Shown here: in pieces, positions 1 through 7,265 of the stretch
Layout of the letters: each line of letters opens with the position of its first letter
Numbering within the stretch: position 1 is the first letter of the stretch
DNA from: Eubacterium sp. TM05-53
GTDB taxonomy: Bacteria > Bacillota_I > Bacilli_A > Erysipelotrichales > Erysipelotrichaceae
Direction of reading: 5' to 3'
Assembly (NCBI RefSeq): GCF_003436425.1
Contig: NZ_QSPK01000064.1
Coordinates: forward strand, 1 to 12,678
Length of the DNA: 12,678 nt
Position numbers and translations under genes: made by a program
Notes under the pieces: model-generated
The model's input: the letters and a program-made list of their open reading frames with translations, nothing else
Database searches by the model: none
What the model was told of the DNA's origin: nothing

Positions 1-40
1 ATCGTTCCTCTATTTCCAAGACTTTTCTTGTATTTACTTC

Positions 41-187
41 CTACTTTTCGACTCTACTCATGTACATTTCCAGAGTGTCATCATTTAAAGAAGTGTGCAT
101 GCTTGGAAAGATTTCAAGAAGTAGATTTTGCACTGTCTTTGCTCCAAGAATGCTTGGATATAATTCAAAGCAGTTTACAGTTTTCAT
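41..187 (-). CDS. small hypothetical protein, 48 aa
   Basis: I do not recognise this protein. It starts MKTVNCFELYPSILGAK and ends TLEMYMSRVEK before a TAG stop. The start is supported by a strong Shine-Dalgarno sequence (GGGAGGTGA, about 8 nt before the ATG) and by a consensus -10 box (TATAAT on the minus strand at 212-217) about 25 nt further upstream. No signal peptide, membrane segment or known motif is visible. After the TAG the frame stays open to the window edge (about 13 codons), so this could be the 5' part of a longer gene interrupted by a stop. A purine-rich GAGGAACG at the very edge may instead be the RBS of a following gene. The expression signals make a real gene likely; its function is unknown. 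Confidence 0.55.
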   Translation of the reverse strand: MKTVNCFELYPSILGAKTVQNLLLEIFPSMHTSLNDDTLEMYMSRVEK

Positions 188-211
188 CTCATTCACCTCC
201 CTTCCATGCCT

Positions 212-217
212 ATTATA
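212..217 (-). promoter_or_regulatory. -10 box of the promoter for the 48-aa gene
   Basis: The minus strand reads TATAAT here. With a 17-nt spacer the -35 position reads AGTACA, matching only the last three bases of TTGACA. A loose inverted repeat (GTTGTCTTGT ... GACAAGAAC on the plus strand, about 228-260) overlaps the -35 region and could be an operator. Confidence 0.5.
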
Positions 218-292
218 GTGAGTGGAAGTTGTCTTGTACTCGACCAGAATGACAAGAACGGTCGGTAAAATGAAAAAGTGCAAGCGAAAGCA

Positions 293-329
293 TGAAAAAA
301 GCAGGACCTCTATTATGAGATTCTGCTTT
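293..329 (-). terminator. intrinsic terminator after the first DUF6273 exoprotein gene
   Basis: On the minus strand AAAGCAG (323-329) pairs with CTGCTTT (298-304). An inner CTC/GAG pairing lies next to the loop, and a run of six T follows. It lies 15 nt past the stop codon at 344. Confidence 0.85.
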
Positions 330-343
330 GAATGTTTTATGAG

Positions 344-1537
344 TTATTTTACGACTGAGCAGTTGACTTGAGATAAATCAACGACGAAAGCGGGACGCAC
401 GTCCTCAGGACTCCCCGTGATATTGGTATTTATGTTGTTGTCGTAGGCAGACAAAATCATCGTATGGTCGGTATCACACTGATAGCTGTCTCTTGTCTGA
501 ATACTAGCACCATTCAAAAATGCTTTTACTTTATCTGGATTTTTTAAATCCACAACTTTACCAAGTTCGCTTACGCTTGGTAAGAACACATGACGTCTGA
601 TTGTGTTATACACTTGACCATTAGGCCCAGTTTCCTGTTTTGCATTTGGGTCATTATATGTTGTATATGAAACCTGCTTAATATTTGCAGGCTGAATAGC
701 CACTTTCATTTTAGAAGATAAACTGTTGTACCATTCATTTTCTAAGTAGTTATCAATCGTACTATTTTCATAGGTACTATTATTTTTACCATCGTGGCGA
801 GCAATGGGTTCTCCATATGGACCCAAAGTTGTTTGGAATTCTCTACTTCCAATATTACTAGTTGTCATAACCAACGCTTGGTTATTTTCACGTTCTTCCA
901 GAACAACATATTTAGTTCCTTCAATATCCAACGTTTTAAGTTCTGATGGAGTCATTACAGTTCCTCCTGAACTTCCGCCTTCAGTTGTTCCACCGCTTGT
1001 AGAACCGCCAGAAATCGTTCCACCATTCTTGTCACCTACGCCTGCATTGTAGATAACTCGCCCATTATACTGTCCAGCAACTTCAGCAGATTTTTTCGTT
1101 GTATTCAACTTAAAGCCCATGTTCTGAGTTGCTGTATTCGTACCTGCTGGTACACTTAGCACATTCCCGTTCACACCCACAGCACCATTATCGTCTGAAA
1201 CATCGTAATTTAACACTTCGCTTCCACCGTTGCTTACTGTGAATGCATCACTTGCTCCTGAACCCTTGACTGAAATGTTCAGATACTTGCCTTCAGGAAT
1301 GACATTCTTCAAAACCTTGACCCCATTACCTGTGCGATCAATGGTTTTGTTTGTTCCTGCGTCTTCACCAAAGTCGATTGTGCTGTGAATCATCCAATCA
1401 TATCTTGATGATACTTCATAGTTTAGCGTGTTCGACTTGCTATCTGGTTCAGCAGCAAACACCGATGTAACACTAAACATCATCATTAAAGCGGACAGAC
1501 CTGTTGCAATTACTTGTTTTGTTTTAAGTTTACTCAT
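344..1537 (-). CDS. secreted Ig/pilin-like protein with C-terminal DUF6273 domain, 397 aa
   Basis: Probable exported surface or matrix protein of unknown function. Residues 1-29 are a Sec signal peptide (KLKTK, hydrophobic core, likely cleavage after VFAA). Residues about 38-166 form a beta-rich Ig/pilin-like domain ending GQYNGRVIYNAG, like the 'GxYxGxLxF' repeats of Bacillota surface proteins. Residues 171-193 are a Gly/Ser/Thr linker. Residues about 194-397 look like DUF6273, with IDNYLENEWY, RRHVFLPSVSEL, TRDS and the terminal VRPAFVVDLS. There is no LPXTG motif or C-terminal membrane anchor, so it is likely released or held non-covalently. I chose ATG 1537 because GAGGT lies about 10 nt upstream; an in-frame TTG at 1570 would add 11 residues that spoil the signal peptide. 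It has a larger paralogue at 9029-10832. The domain calls are from memory of the families. Confidence 0.85.
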   Translation of the reverse strand: MSKLKTKQVIATGLSALMMMFSVTSVFAAEPDSKSNTLNYEVSSRYDWMIHSTIDFGEDAGTNKTIDRTGNGVKVLKNVIPEGKYLNISVKGSGASDAFTVSNGGSEVLNYDVSDDNGAVGVNGNVLSVPAGTNTATQNMGFKLNTTKKSAEVAGQYNGRVIYNAGVGDKNGGTISGGSTSGGTTEGGSSGGTVMTPSELKTLDIEGTKYVVLEERENNQALVMTTSNIGSREFQTTLGPYGEPIARHDGKNNSTYENSTIDNYLENEWYNSLSSKMKVAIQPANIKQVSYTTYNDPNAKQETGPNGQVYNTIRRHVFLPSVSELGKVVDLKNPDKVKAFLNGASIQTRDSYQCDTDHTMILSAYDNNINTNITGSPEDVRPAFVVDLSQVNCSVVK

Positions 1538-1576
1538 TTTGTTCTTACCTCGTTTCTTTAACAAATACAATAAGCC

Positions 1577-1609
1577 TTAGGTGCTTGCCCCTAAAACCCC
1601 ATTCTACCA
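1577..1609 (-). promoter_or_regulatory. extended -10 promoter and leader hairpin of the first exoprotein gene
   Basis: On the minus strand TGG-TAGAAT (1601-1609) fits an extended -10 box; no good -35 is present. Just downstream in the leader is an imperfect palindrome, TTAGG...CCTAA (1577-1594), with inner GC/GC pairs. It sits about 40 nt before the RBS and might be an mRNA hairpin. Confidence 0.4.
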
Positions 1610-1819
1610 TTCGACATCGAGTATGCGACAGATGTTCTTCTGAAAAAGAACCAAAGCGCCGTCTAAAACCAATCGGTTTGCTTTTTGACACAAGCCCCAT
1701 TACACAAGAAGGACCAAAGGCTCTTTGGCAAATATTCTCGAAAAAGGAAAACTCTTTCTCGACAGAGCCCACCAAAAGTCCATTGAAACGATCATACAAT
1801 TTTCACTGATCAATAAATA
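1610..1819. other. non-coding, hairpin-rich stretch
   Basis: I see no convincing gene here. The stretch holds several short perfect inverted repeats: GTTCTT/AAGAAC (1634-1651), AAACC/GGTTT (1666-1679) and CCAAAG/CTTTGG with a 3-nt loop (1714-1728). An imperfect one (CTCGAAAAAGG / CTCTTTCTCGA) lies at about 1737-1762. An open frame of about 80 codons on the minus strand through here lacks an RBS and is probably not a gene. The density of hairpins suggests an interspersed repeat or a structured leader RNA, but only one copy is in the window. Confidence 0.35.
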
Positions 1820-1821
1820 CT

Positions 1822-1902
1822 TCACTCGATTGCTCCGAGAACGCCCTCTTCAAAATAAAGAAACCAAAAAATATGAGTTTTTTGGTTCTTAGAAAATCAT
1901 AG
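1822..1902 (+). pseudogene. fragment 1 of a decayed gene (recombinase-tail-like)
   Basis: The plus-strand frame reads SLDCSENALFKIKKPK and runs to a TAG at 1900-1902. Its first ten codons from 1825 match those at 2319-2348 in 24 of 30 bases; three of the six differences are at third codon positions, and the peptides read LDCSENALFK versus LDYSEHALVK. That pattern suggests descent from a coding sequence. No start codon, RBS or upstream domain remains, so it is a remnant. The family (large serine recombinase C-terminus) is inferred from fragment 2 and is tentative. Confidence 0.4.
1862..1887 (-). terminator. perfect 10-bp hairpin, possible terminator
   Basis: AACCAAAAAA (1862-1871) and TTTTTTGGTT (1878-1887) form a perfect stem with a 6-nt loop. 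On the minus strand it is followed by a T-rich tail (TTTCTTTATTTT). No gene lies directly upstream on that strand, so a terminator role is uncertain. Confidence 0.35.
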
Positions 1903-1913
1903 ACAAAACAAAT

Positions 1914-1957
1914 GCCGAAAACGCCGAAAACTAATTTGACAGAAAAGAGCTTTTCTG
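1914..1957. repeat. 9-nt tandem repeat and adjacent 8-bp inverted repeat
   Basis: GCCGAAAAC occurs twice back to back (1914-1922 and 1923-1931). Just beyond it CAGAAAAG and CTTTTCTG (1940-1957) form a perfect inverted repeat separated by two bases, shaped like a protein-binding palindrome. No function can be assigned. Confidence 0.4.
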
Positions 1958-1974
1958 AACGAGTAAGCATAATA

Positions 1975-2005
1975 AAAGGATTCCATTGCAAGAATCCTTT
2001 TTTTA
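1975..2005. terminator. bidirectional-looking terminator after the small membrane protein gene
   Basis: AAAGGATTC (1975-1983) and GAATCCTTT (1992-2000) form a perfect 9-bp stem with an 8-nt loop. The plus strand has a seven-T run after it. The minus strand has a weaker T-rich tail (TTTTATTAT), and there it lies about 20 nt past the stop codon at 2020. Confidence 0.7.
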
Positions 2006-2019
2006 TTGGATTTTATAGG

Positions 2020-2247
2020 CTAACTAAAGTTAGATGCTTTACGATATACATAGTAATAAAGAAGAACAACAAACCCTGTCAAAACCGTCTGTTCTATATT
2101 ATGTTGAACGGCACACTTGACCATATCAATCAAAAGCGCTAAAGTCACTAGTCCAAGGGAACACACTCTTAGCTGTCTCTTTTTAGAAAAAGTCATTGGA
2201 AAACCGATGCATATTAAGATTACAAGTATAACATTAATCGAATTCAT
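2020..2247 (-). CDS. small hydrophobic membrane protein, 75 aa
   Basis: The protein starts MNSINVILVILICIGFP and has up to three hydrophobic segments: residues about 3-18, 31-46 and 53-68. Short basic stretches lie between them (SKKRQLR) and near the C-terminus (YRKASNFS). The ATG at 2247 is favoured by GGAG 8 nt upstream; a GTG three codons earlier overlaps the spacer and is less likely. A terminator follows closely, so it looks like a monocistronic gene. I do not recognise a family. It is probably an integral membrane protein of unknown role. Confidence 0.55.
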   Translation of the reverse strand: MNSINVILVILICIGFPMTFSKKRQLRVCSLGLVTLALLIDMVKCAVQHNIEQTVLTGFVVLLYYYVYRKASNFS

Positions 2248-2291
2248 CACAATCACTCCATATAATCACATATCTAGCATACTTGATTTTT

Positions 2292-2462
2292 GATATCAAC
2301 TCAATTAAAGGAGTGGCTCTCGATTACTCTGAACACGCTCTCGTCAAACATTTACCAGCAGGTAATATAATAATCCTTCATTTGGTAAATGGGAAGGTGA
2401 GGAAGAAGTTGGAGTTTTATCCGAAAACGTTGTGGCAGGATTCAAGAAAAGCAGAATGGTAA
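2292..2462 (+). pseudogene. fragment 2 of a decayed gene, similar to a serine recombinase C-terminus
   Basis: The plus strand encodes an uninterrupted peptide reading GVALDYSEHALVKHLPAG, then IIILHLVNGKV, then FYPKTLWQDSRKAEW and a TAA at 2460-2462. It has clear protein-like composition but no RBS or start. The layout of a hydrophobic beta strand, 'xxNGKV' turn, basic stretch and 'WQDSRKAEW' recalls the tail of large serine recombinases, which often end with a 'WQDRSR..SW'-type segment. I rate that match as moderate at best. The motif LD(Y/C)SE(H/N)AL(V/F)K is shared with the fragment at 1822-1902. The reading frame stays open a little further upstream; the true left edge is unknown. Confidence 0.4.
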
Positions 2463-2489
2463 AAAAGGACCGGAATCACACCAGTCCTT
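2461..2489 (-). terminator. terminator of the kinase operon
   Basis: On the minus strand AAGGACTGG (2481-2489) pairs with CCGGTCCTT (2465-2473), one pair being a wobble, with a 7-nt loop and six T at the end. It lies 17 nt past the stop of the hybrid kinase. Confidence 0.85.
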
Positions 2490-2505
2490 CGTTTTATGGA
2501 TAGAT

Positions 2506-5067
2506 TTAAATTAAAAATCTTTTTAATATGCGAGTCAATTCTATAACATCGATTGGCTTTGCAATATGGGCATTCATACCGCACTCCAGACAATGCTGTA
2601 TGTCATCAGAAAAAGCATCTGCACTCATAGCTATAATTGGAACAGATAGGGCATTAGGATGATTCAGTCCACGGATAGCTTTTGTGGCCTCATACCCTGT
2701 CATATGCGGCATCCGTATATCCATAAGAATGGCATCGTAATATCCCTCTGGTGATCTTTGGAACTTGTCCAGACAGATCTGGCCATCTTCCGCCCAATCC
2801 AGTTCCACGCCTAAATCGGAAAGTAATTCTTTAGCAACTTCCCAGTTTAGTTCATTATCCTCAGCAAGCAGAATACGACGTCCGGATAGATCGATATTGT
2901 GGTTCAATGTCTGATCATTTTCTGTTTCAGCGTCCATATACTGACGCAAAGCATGATACAGAGTGGATTTAAAAAGGGGTTTGGAAATAAAACCACTAAT
3001 ACCTGCTTCACGAGCTTCCGCTTCAAATTCACTCCAATCATATGCAGAAATCAGCAAAATCGATACTTCATCTCCCAAATTACGCCGGATTTCTTTTGCA
3101 ACTTGAATCCCATTCATACCAGGTAGTTTCCAATCCAATAGAATGATTTGATAATCATCTCTCTTTTGGTGGTGTTGGGTAACCAGTTCTATCGCCTTTT
3201 CTCCACTCAATACCCAGTCGGCATTAATGCCGATGGCTTTCAGCGTGTCTATCGCTGTCCTGCAGAGTAATTCATCATCATCAACTACCAACATATTCCA
3301 GGAAGGAAGAACCATATCCATTTCCTGTTCAACCGCTTTTTCAAAATCAAATGTAAGAGAAACCTCGGTACCTTTATCAAGTTCACTTGTTATATTAAGG
3401 GATCCTTCCATTGCATCCACAATGTACTTTGTAATCGCCATTCCCAAACCAGTGCCTTGCGTTTTACTAACCCTGACTCCATCAGCACGGCTATAGGGTT
3501 CATATATTCTTTTCAGAAAATCTGACGACATACCAATTCCATTATCTTTGACCTTGACATGGATTCGGATATAGTTTTCTCCTTTCGGAGATTTTTCTTC
3601 AGAGAGGGATAGTTGTATCGCCCCCCCCTCCGGTGTATACTTTGTTGAATTCGATAAAAGATTTAGCAAAACCTGATTCAAGCGTACACCATCGCACCAT
3701 ATATTTTCTGTTAAGATATTTTCCACATGTATGTCAAAGGTTTGCCTTTTTGCCTTAGTCTGTGGCTGCATAATATTAACAATTCCTTCAACAACTTCCT
3801 TTAATGAAATTTGTTCTGTTGTTAAAGTTAATTTCCCACTTTCAATTTTAGACATATCCAAAACATCGTTTATCAGCCCTAATAGATGTTTACTTGATAA
3901 TGTGATTTTTCTAAGGCAATTCTGTACCTGTTTCTGGTCATCTATGTGGGCTGTGGCAATCGCGGTCATGCCGACAATTGCATTCATGGGTGTACGAATA
4001 TCATGGCTCATATTTGCTAAAAATTCGCTCTTTGCTTTACTTGATTCAACCGCTTTTTGGCGGGCATCCTTTAACTCAAGCATCTGAGAACGGGTTATTG
4101 ATAAATACCGAAGAAAAATTAATGTAAGAATGATCAAAATAGAAGCACAAGATAACAATGTCATAAACATACGCTGGTTGCTCAGATTATTTATGGTATC
4201 GTCCAATATACTATAAGGCATTCCCGATACCAAATACCACTCAGAATAAGGTAATGGTATACCGTATATCTGATGCTTAATACCATTTACGTCAACAATT
4301 GTAACATATTCTTCACGTTTTTTTAGTGCAGCACCAAATTCTTTAATTGAACTTTCTTCAGATAACTCATTTGCTGTAGAATCAGGATGCTTTTGTAGTC
4401 GTTTAAAGAAATCCCCCAACTCCGTGTGGGGGCTCTGTATTACAAAACTACCGTCCGGTCTGATAATATAGTAATACATCAGATTCTCTTCATCCTCTAA
4501 AGAAAGGAAATTGATGATGTACTCCAGTGGGACTGCTGCTACCAGTCCAGTGCTCACGCTGCCATCCTGCATAGGGTAAGTCGTAATGCCAACGCCAAAC
4601 AATGCCACTTCATTGCCGGCAGAATCAATGCCTACAGCGACTCTTTGTTCTCCTCGTATTAATGCTTCTACAAAGGGCTCCGGGTTCAGTGGTTGTACTG
4701 ATTGTCCATAAAGAGTCTGAAAATTTCCCTCAGCAGAACAAAGTGCTAAATAGTCAAAGTTCCTGACCTGTGCCCTGTAAACAAGTTCCTCATATAACTT
4801 TTCTTTATTTTTATTATCCGCTGAGACAACAGAAACAATGCCGTTGACCTGATTAAAACGCAACTTAATAACAGTTTCAAAGTGTTTGGACATTTGTTTA
4901 TTCATTCCAGACATATAAATTTGACCAACTTCGTAAACGGCCTTTTCACTCTTTCGACTCATATAGATTCCGAGCAGACTAAACACACTGATACTAAAAA
5001 TTAAAAGCCCAATGAAACTGTATATCAGAAAACGTGTTGTAGAATCCTTGGTTTCACTATTTCTCAT
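2506..5067 (-). CDS. hybrid sensor histidine kinase with two receiver domains, 853 aa
   Basis: Membrane sensor kinase. Residues 13-35 are a transmembrane helix. Residues 38-300 are an extracytoplasmic region shaped like a dCache sensor, and 300-322 a second helix. HisKA carries the phospho-accepting His355 in SHDIRTPMN. The ATPase domain has an N box (NLLSNSTKYTP, from 469), G1 (DNGIGM, 508) and G2 (GTGLGMAI, 538). REC1 (about 590-712) has acidic VDDDE, Asp645 and Lys696. REC2 (about 730-852) has AEDNE, Asp783 and Lys837. Both receivers look competent, so phosphate can pass from His355 to an Asp and then to the separate HPt protein encoded just upstream. The RBS (GGGAGG) overlaps the upstream gene's stop region, and the gap is only 5 nt, implying translational coupling. 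An 8-base G run in the ATPase domain is unusual (see findings). The ligand is unknown. Confidence 0.95.
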   Translation of the reverse strand: MRNSETKDSTTRFLIYSFIGLLIFSISVFSLLGIYMSRKSEKAVYEVGQIYMSGMNKQMSKHFETVIKLRFNQVNGIVSVVSADNKNKEKLYEELVYRAQVRNFDYLALCSAEGNFQTLYGQSVQPLNPEPFVEALIRGEQRVAVGIDSAGNEVALFGVGITTYPMQDGSVSTGLVAAVPLEYIINFLSLEDEENLMYYYIIRPDGSFVIQSPHTELGDFFKRLQKHPDSTANELSEESSIKEFGAALKKREEYVTIVDVNGIKHQIYGIPLPYSEWYLVSGMPYSILDDTINNLSNQRMFMTLLSCASILIILTLIFLRYLSITRSQMLELKDARQKAVESSKAKSEFLANMSHDIRTPMNAIVGMTAIATAHIDDQKQVQNCLRKITLSSKHLLGLINDVLDMSKIESGKLTLTTEQISLKEVVEGIVNIMQPQTKAKRQTFDIHVENILTENIWCDGVRLNQVLLNLLSNSTKYTPEGGAIQLSLSEEKSPKGENYIRIHVKVKDNGIGMSSDFLKRIYEPYSRADGVRVSKTQGTGLGMAITKYIVDAMEGSLNITSELDKGTEVSLTFDFEKAVEQEMDMVLPSWNMLVVDDDELLCRTAIDTLKAIGINADWVLSGEKAIELVTQHHQKRDDYQIILLDWKLPGMNGIQVAKEIRRNLGDEVSILLISAYDWSEFEAEAREAGISGFISKPLFKSTLYHALRQYMDAETENDQTLNHNIDLSGRRILLAEDNELNWEVAKELLSDLGVELDWAEDGQICLDKFQRSPEGYYDAILMDIRMPHMTGYEATKAIRGLNHPNALSVPIIAMSADAFSDDIQHCLECGMNAHIAKPIDVIELTRILKRFLI

Positions 5068-5072
5068 TGATG

Positions 5073-5435
5073 TTATTCCTCCCTGGAATTCTTAAAATCT
5101 CTAATAACATTGATGGTTTCATAGTAATCCTCTGATAATTTCGGCATCATATCGATAGCCTTATCCCAATCGTTTTCTTTTAATGCATTAGTTACCAAAC
5201 TACTACTTTCAAACAATCTGGTAAATGAAAGATTTTGACAAATTCCTTTGAGTGTATGAACGGCTCTAAGAGCCTCTTCATAGTCCTTATTCTCCATAGA
5301 CGCTTCAAACAAATGAAAGCTTTTATCATCCAGAAACTTATACATAAATTTCTGAACACTTTGCTCACGACGCAGTCTACTCAGCACTTCATCAAAATCG
5401 CCGCCAAATCTTATATAACAATCTTTTAGATTCAT
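5073..5435 (-). CDS. HPt phosphotransfer protein, 120 aa
   Basis: Stand-alone histidine phosphotransfer protein. The helical HPt signature AVHTLKGICQNL gives His60 as the phosphorylated residue. The opening GGDFDEVLSRL and a following helix with an acidic 'EENxDYEEAL'-like stretch are typical of the family, as is the length. It should shuttle phosphoryl groups between the receiver domains of the hybrid kinase and the REC domain of the response regulator; all three genes are in one operon. The RBS GGGAGGAA lies about 9 nt upstream of the ATG. It is separated by 17 nt from the regulator gene and 5 nt from the kinase gene. Confidence 0.9.
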   Translation of the reverse strand: MNLKDCYIRFGGDFDEVLSRLRREQSVQKFMYKFLDDKSFHLFEASMENKDYEEALRAVHTLKGICQNLSFTRLFESSSLVTNALKENDWDKAIDMMPKLSEDYYETINVIRDFKNSREE

Positions 5436-5452
5436 AATTACAATTCCTCCCT

Positions 5453-7105
5453 TTAAATGCTGTCTGCGCTGCCCACCATCTCGTCCAGAAAACTAATGGT
5501 CACCTGATTTTTTGCTTTTTTTGATTGATACATCATAGTGTCTGCAACTTTGAACAGTTTTTCTGCGGTTCCACTTCCATATGCCCCACCTATGCTTACA
5601 GACATATGTAGTTCGGGATGTCCATCAATTATCAGACTATCAACAGAATGTCTGATCCTCTCCAGTTTTTTCTCAAATATCTCTTGGGGTATACTGAAAA
5701 AGATGATTACAAATTCATCGCCGCCATAACGGATAACTACATCTGTTTTTCGCACACAGGATAAAACGGTTTGTGCAATGCTCTGCAATACAATATCGCC
5801 AACATCGTGGCCATAATTATCATTGATGTGCTTAAAATTATCTACATCTATTAAGACCATTGCCTGAATATAATCTGCACCTTGAAAATGCTCGTCATAA
5901 TAGCGGCGATTGTAAATACTGGTTAAGGAATCAATATATAATAATTGCAGTTGTTGCTGTTTGCGAGACAAGACGGTGTGTTTTTCATAGGAAAACAACC
6001 TGTCGTAATCTACTTCATTTCTTATATCTTGAATGCTTTTCGTCTCCTGTTCAGAAGAGGTATCCATAAACTCACTTTCAAGTGTCTCAGCAATTTCTTG
6101 TAGACACAGTAAAAGTGTAGGATTAAATGCACCACATTGTCCTTCTAAAATCATTTTCAAAGCTTCTCCATGTGAATAAGCTTTCTTATAGCAGCGCTCA
6201 CTGGTCAAAGCATCATATACATCGGCCAGCGCAACTACCTGAGCGGCAATGGGAATTTCTTCTCCCTTTAATCCGTCCGGATAACCATTGCCATCATACC
6301 TTTCGTGGTGCCATCGGCAGATCTCAGAAGCAAATTTAATAAGCGGATTTTCGCGCTGCTCTATGGATAGGTCTAATAGCATGTTAGCACCGATCACTGA
6401 GTGCGTTTTTATCACTTCAAATTCCTCTGCCGTAAGTCGGCTGGGTTTATTTAATATTGCATCTGAAATTGAGATTTTCCCAATATCGTGCAGCGCAGAA
6501 GCAGTGCTGATCAAAGAAATATCTGCTTTAGACAAAGGATATTGATCTGTCAGTTGAACCAACTGCTTCAGCAAATATTTTGTAATTGTATTTACATGCA
6601 GGATATGTAGGCCGCTCTCTCCATTACGGAATTCCACAATATGAGACAGAATTGAGATCATCAGCTTACTATTCTTTTCCTGCTCGTGAAATTGTTCTGC
6701 AATAATTTTTTCAAGGCGCTGCTGCTTTGCGTATAAAAACATCGTATTAGAAATTCGACGCTGGACAATGGTTGAATCAAAAGGGCGGTTGATATAGTCA
6801 AAAGCCCCTAAATCATAGGCCCTCTTTATATTAGCAGGAGTGTCATCAGTAGAAATCATAATAACAGCGAAGGTGTCATTCCAATGGTATTTGTTTATGT
6901 AAGCTAATACTTCAAATCCGTCCATTTCAGGCATCATAATGTCCAGAAGCAAAAGGGAGAAATCTGCGCTTTGCTTTGAAAGGAGAGAAATTGCTTCCAC
7001 ACCATTCTCAGCCTCTACCACATCATAGCGCTCTTCCAAAATATCTATTAAAAGAGCTCGATTCATTTCTGAATCATCCACAATTAAAATTTTTTGTTTA
7101 TCCAT
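5453..7105 (-). CDS. response regulator with REC, HD-GYP and GGDEF domains, 550 aa
   Basis: Cytoplasmic c-di-GMP enzyme controlled by phosphorylation. REC occupies residues 4-125, with acidic DDSE, phospho-acceptor Asp55 and ST at 85-86; the usual conserved Lys is replaced by Arg107 (INRPFD). HD-GYP spans about 150-345, with catalytic H206-D207 in ALHDIGK and an intact HHExYDGNGYP at 266-276, predicting hydrolysis of c-di-GMP. GGDEF spans about 385-540, with an intact active-site YGGDEF (460-465) and an RxxD inhibitory site (R452-D455), predicting synthesis of c-di-GMP from GTP. Both enzyme modules therefore look active, so phosphorylation may decide the net direction. It is the first gene of the operon. 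The RBS is weak: AGGAAAG lies about 13 nt from the ATG. Confidence 0.95.
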   Translation of the reverse strand: MDKQKILIVDDSEMNRALLIDILEERYDVVEAENGVEAISLLSKQSADFSLLLLDIMMPEMDGFEVLAYINKYHWNDTFAVIMISTDDTPANIKRAYDLGAFDYINRPFDSTIVQRRISNTMFLYAKQQRLEKIIAEQFHEQEKNSKLMISILSHIVEFRNGESGLHILHVNTITKYLLKQLVQLTDQYPLSKADISLISTASALHDIGKISISDAILNKPSRLTAEEFEVIKTHSVIGANMLLDLSIEQRENPLIKFASEICRWHHERYDGNGYPDGLKGEEIPIAAQVVALADVYDALTSERCYKKAYSHGEALKMILEGQCGAFNPTLLLCLQEIAETLESEFMDTSSEQETKSIQDIRNEVDYDRLFSYEKHTVLSRKQQQLQLLYIDSLTSIYNRRYYDEHFQGADYIQAMVLIDVDNFKHINDNYGHDVGDIVLQSIAQTVLSCVRKTDVVIRYGGDEFVIIFFSIPQEIFEKKLERIRHSVDSLIIDGHPELHMSVSIGGAYGSGTAEKLFKVADTMMYQSKKAKNQVTISFLDEMVGSADSI

Positions 7106-7140
7106 GATACTTAAACTCTTTCCTATTCATTTGCATTTTC

Positions 7141-7169
7141 ATTATAAATGTCATCCATACATACTGCAA
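7141..7169 (-). promoter_or_regulatory. promoter of the c-di-GMP signalling operon
   Basis: On the minus strand a perfect -10 TATAAT (7141-7146) lies 17 nt from a weak -35, TTGCAG (7164-7169). The start codon of the response regulator is about 35 nt downstream. Confidence 0.55.
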
Positions 7170-7214
7170 TATCAACATTGGTAAGGTGTGCAAATAGGTA
7201 AGCGCGTTTTTTTG

Positions 7215-7243
7215 CTGACAAAATAGACACTCCATGATATAAT
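7215..7243 (+). promoter_or_regulatory. promoter of the double-GntR regulator
   Basis: CTGACA (7215-7220) and TATAAT (7238-7243) are separated by exactly 17 nt, with a TG one base before the -10 (extended -10). This is the best promoter in the window. It is divergent from the signalling operon promoter about 50 nt away, so a regulator bound between them could control both. Confidence 0.8.
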
Positions 7244-7265
7244 CCAGACAGCAAGGAGGCAAGTT

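Noticed and set aside
1545..1799. Minus-strand open frame of 84 codons upstream of the first exoprotein gene
   Set aside because: It has no ribosome binding site, overlaps the promoter and leader of the next gene, and is built over hairpins. It may be part of a repeat, so it is described as a non-coding stretch.
3227..4087. Plus-strand open frames inside the kinase gene
   Set aside because: They are opposite-strand shadows of a strongly supported coding sequence and have no RBS.
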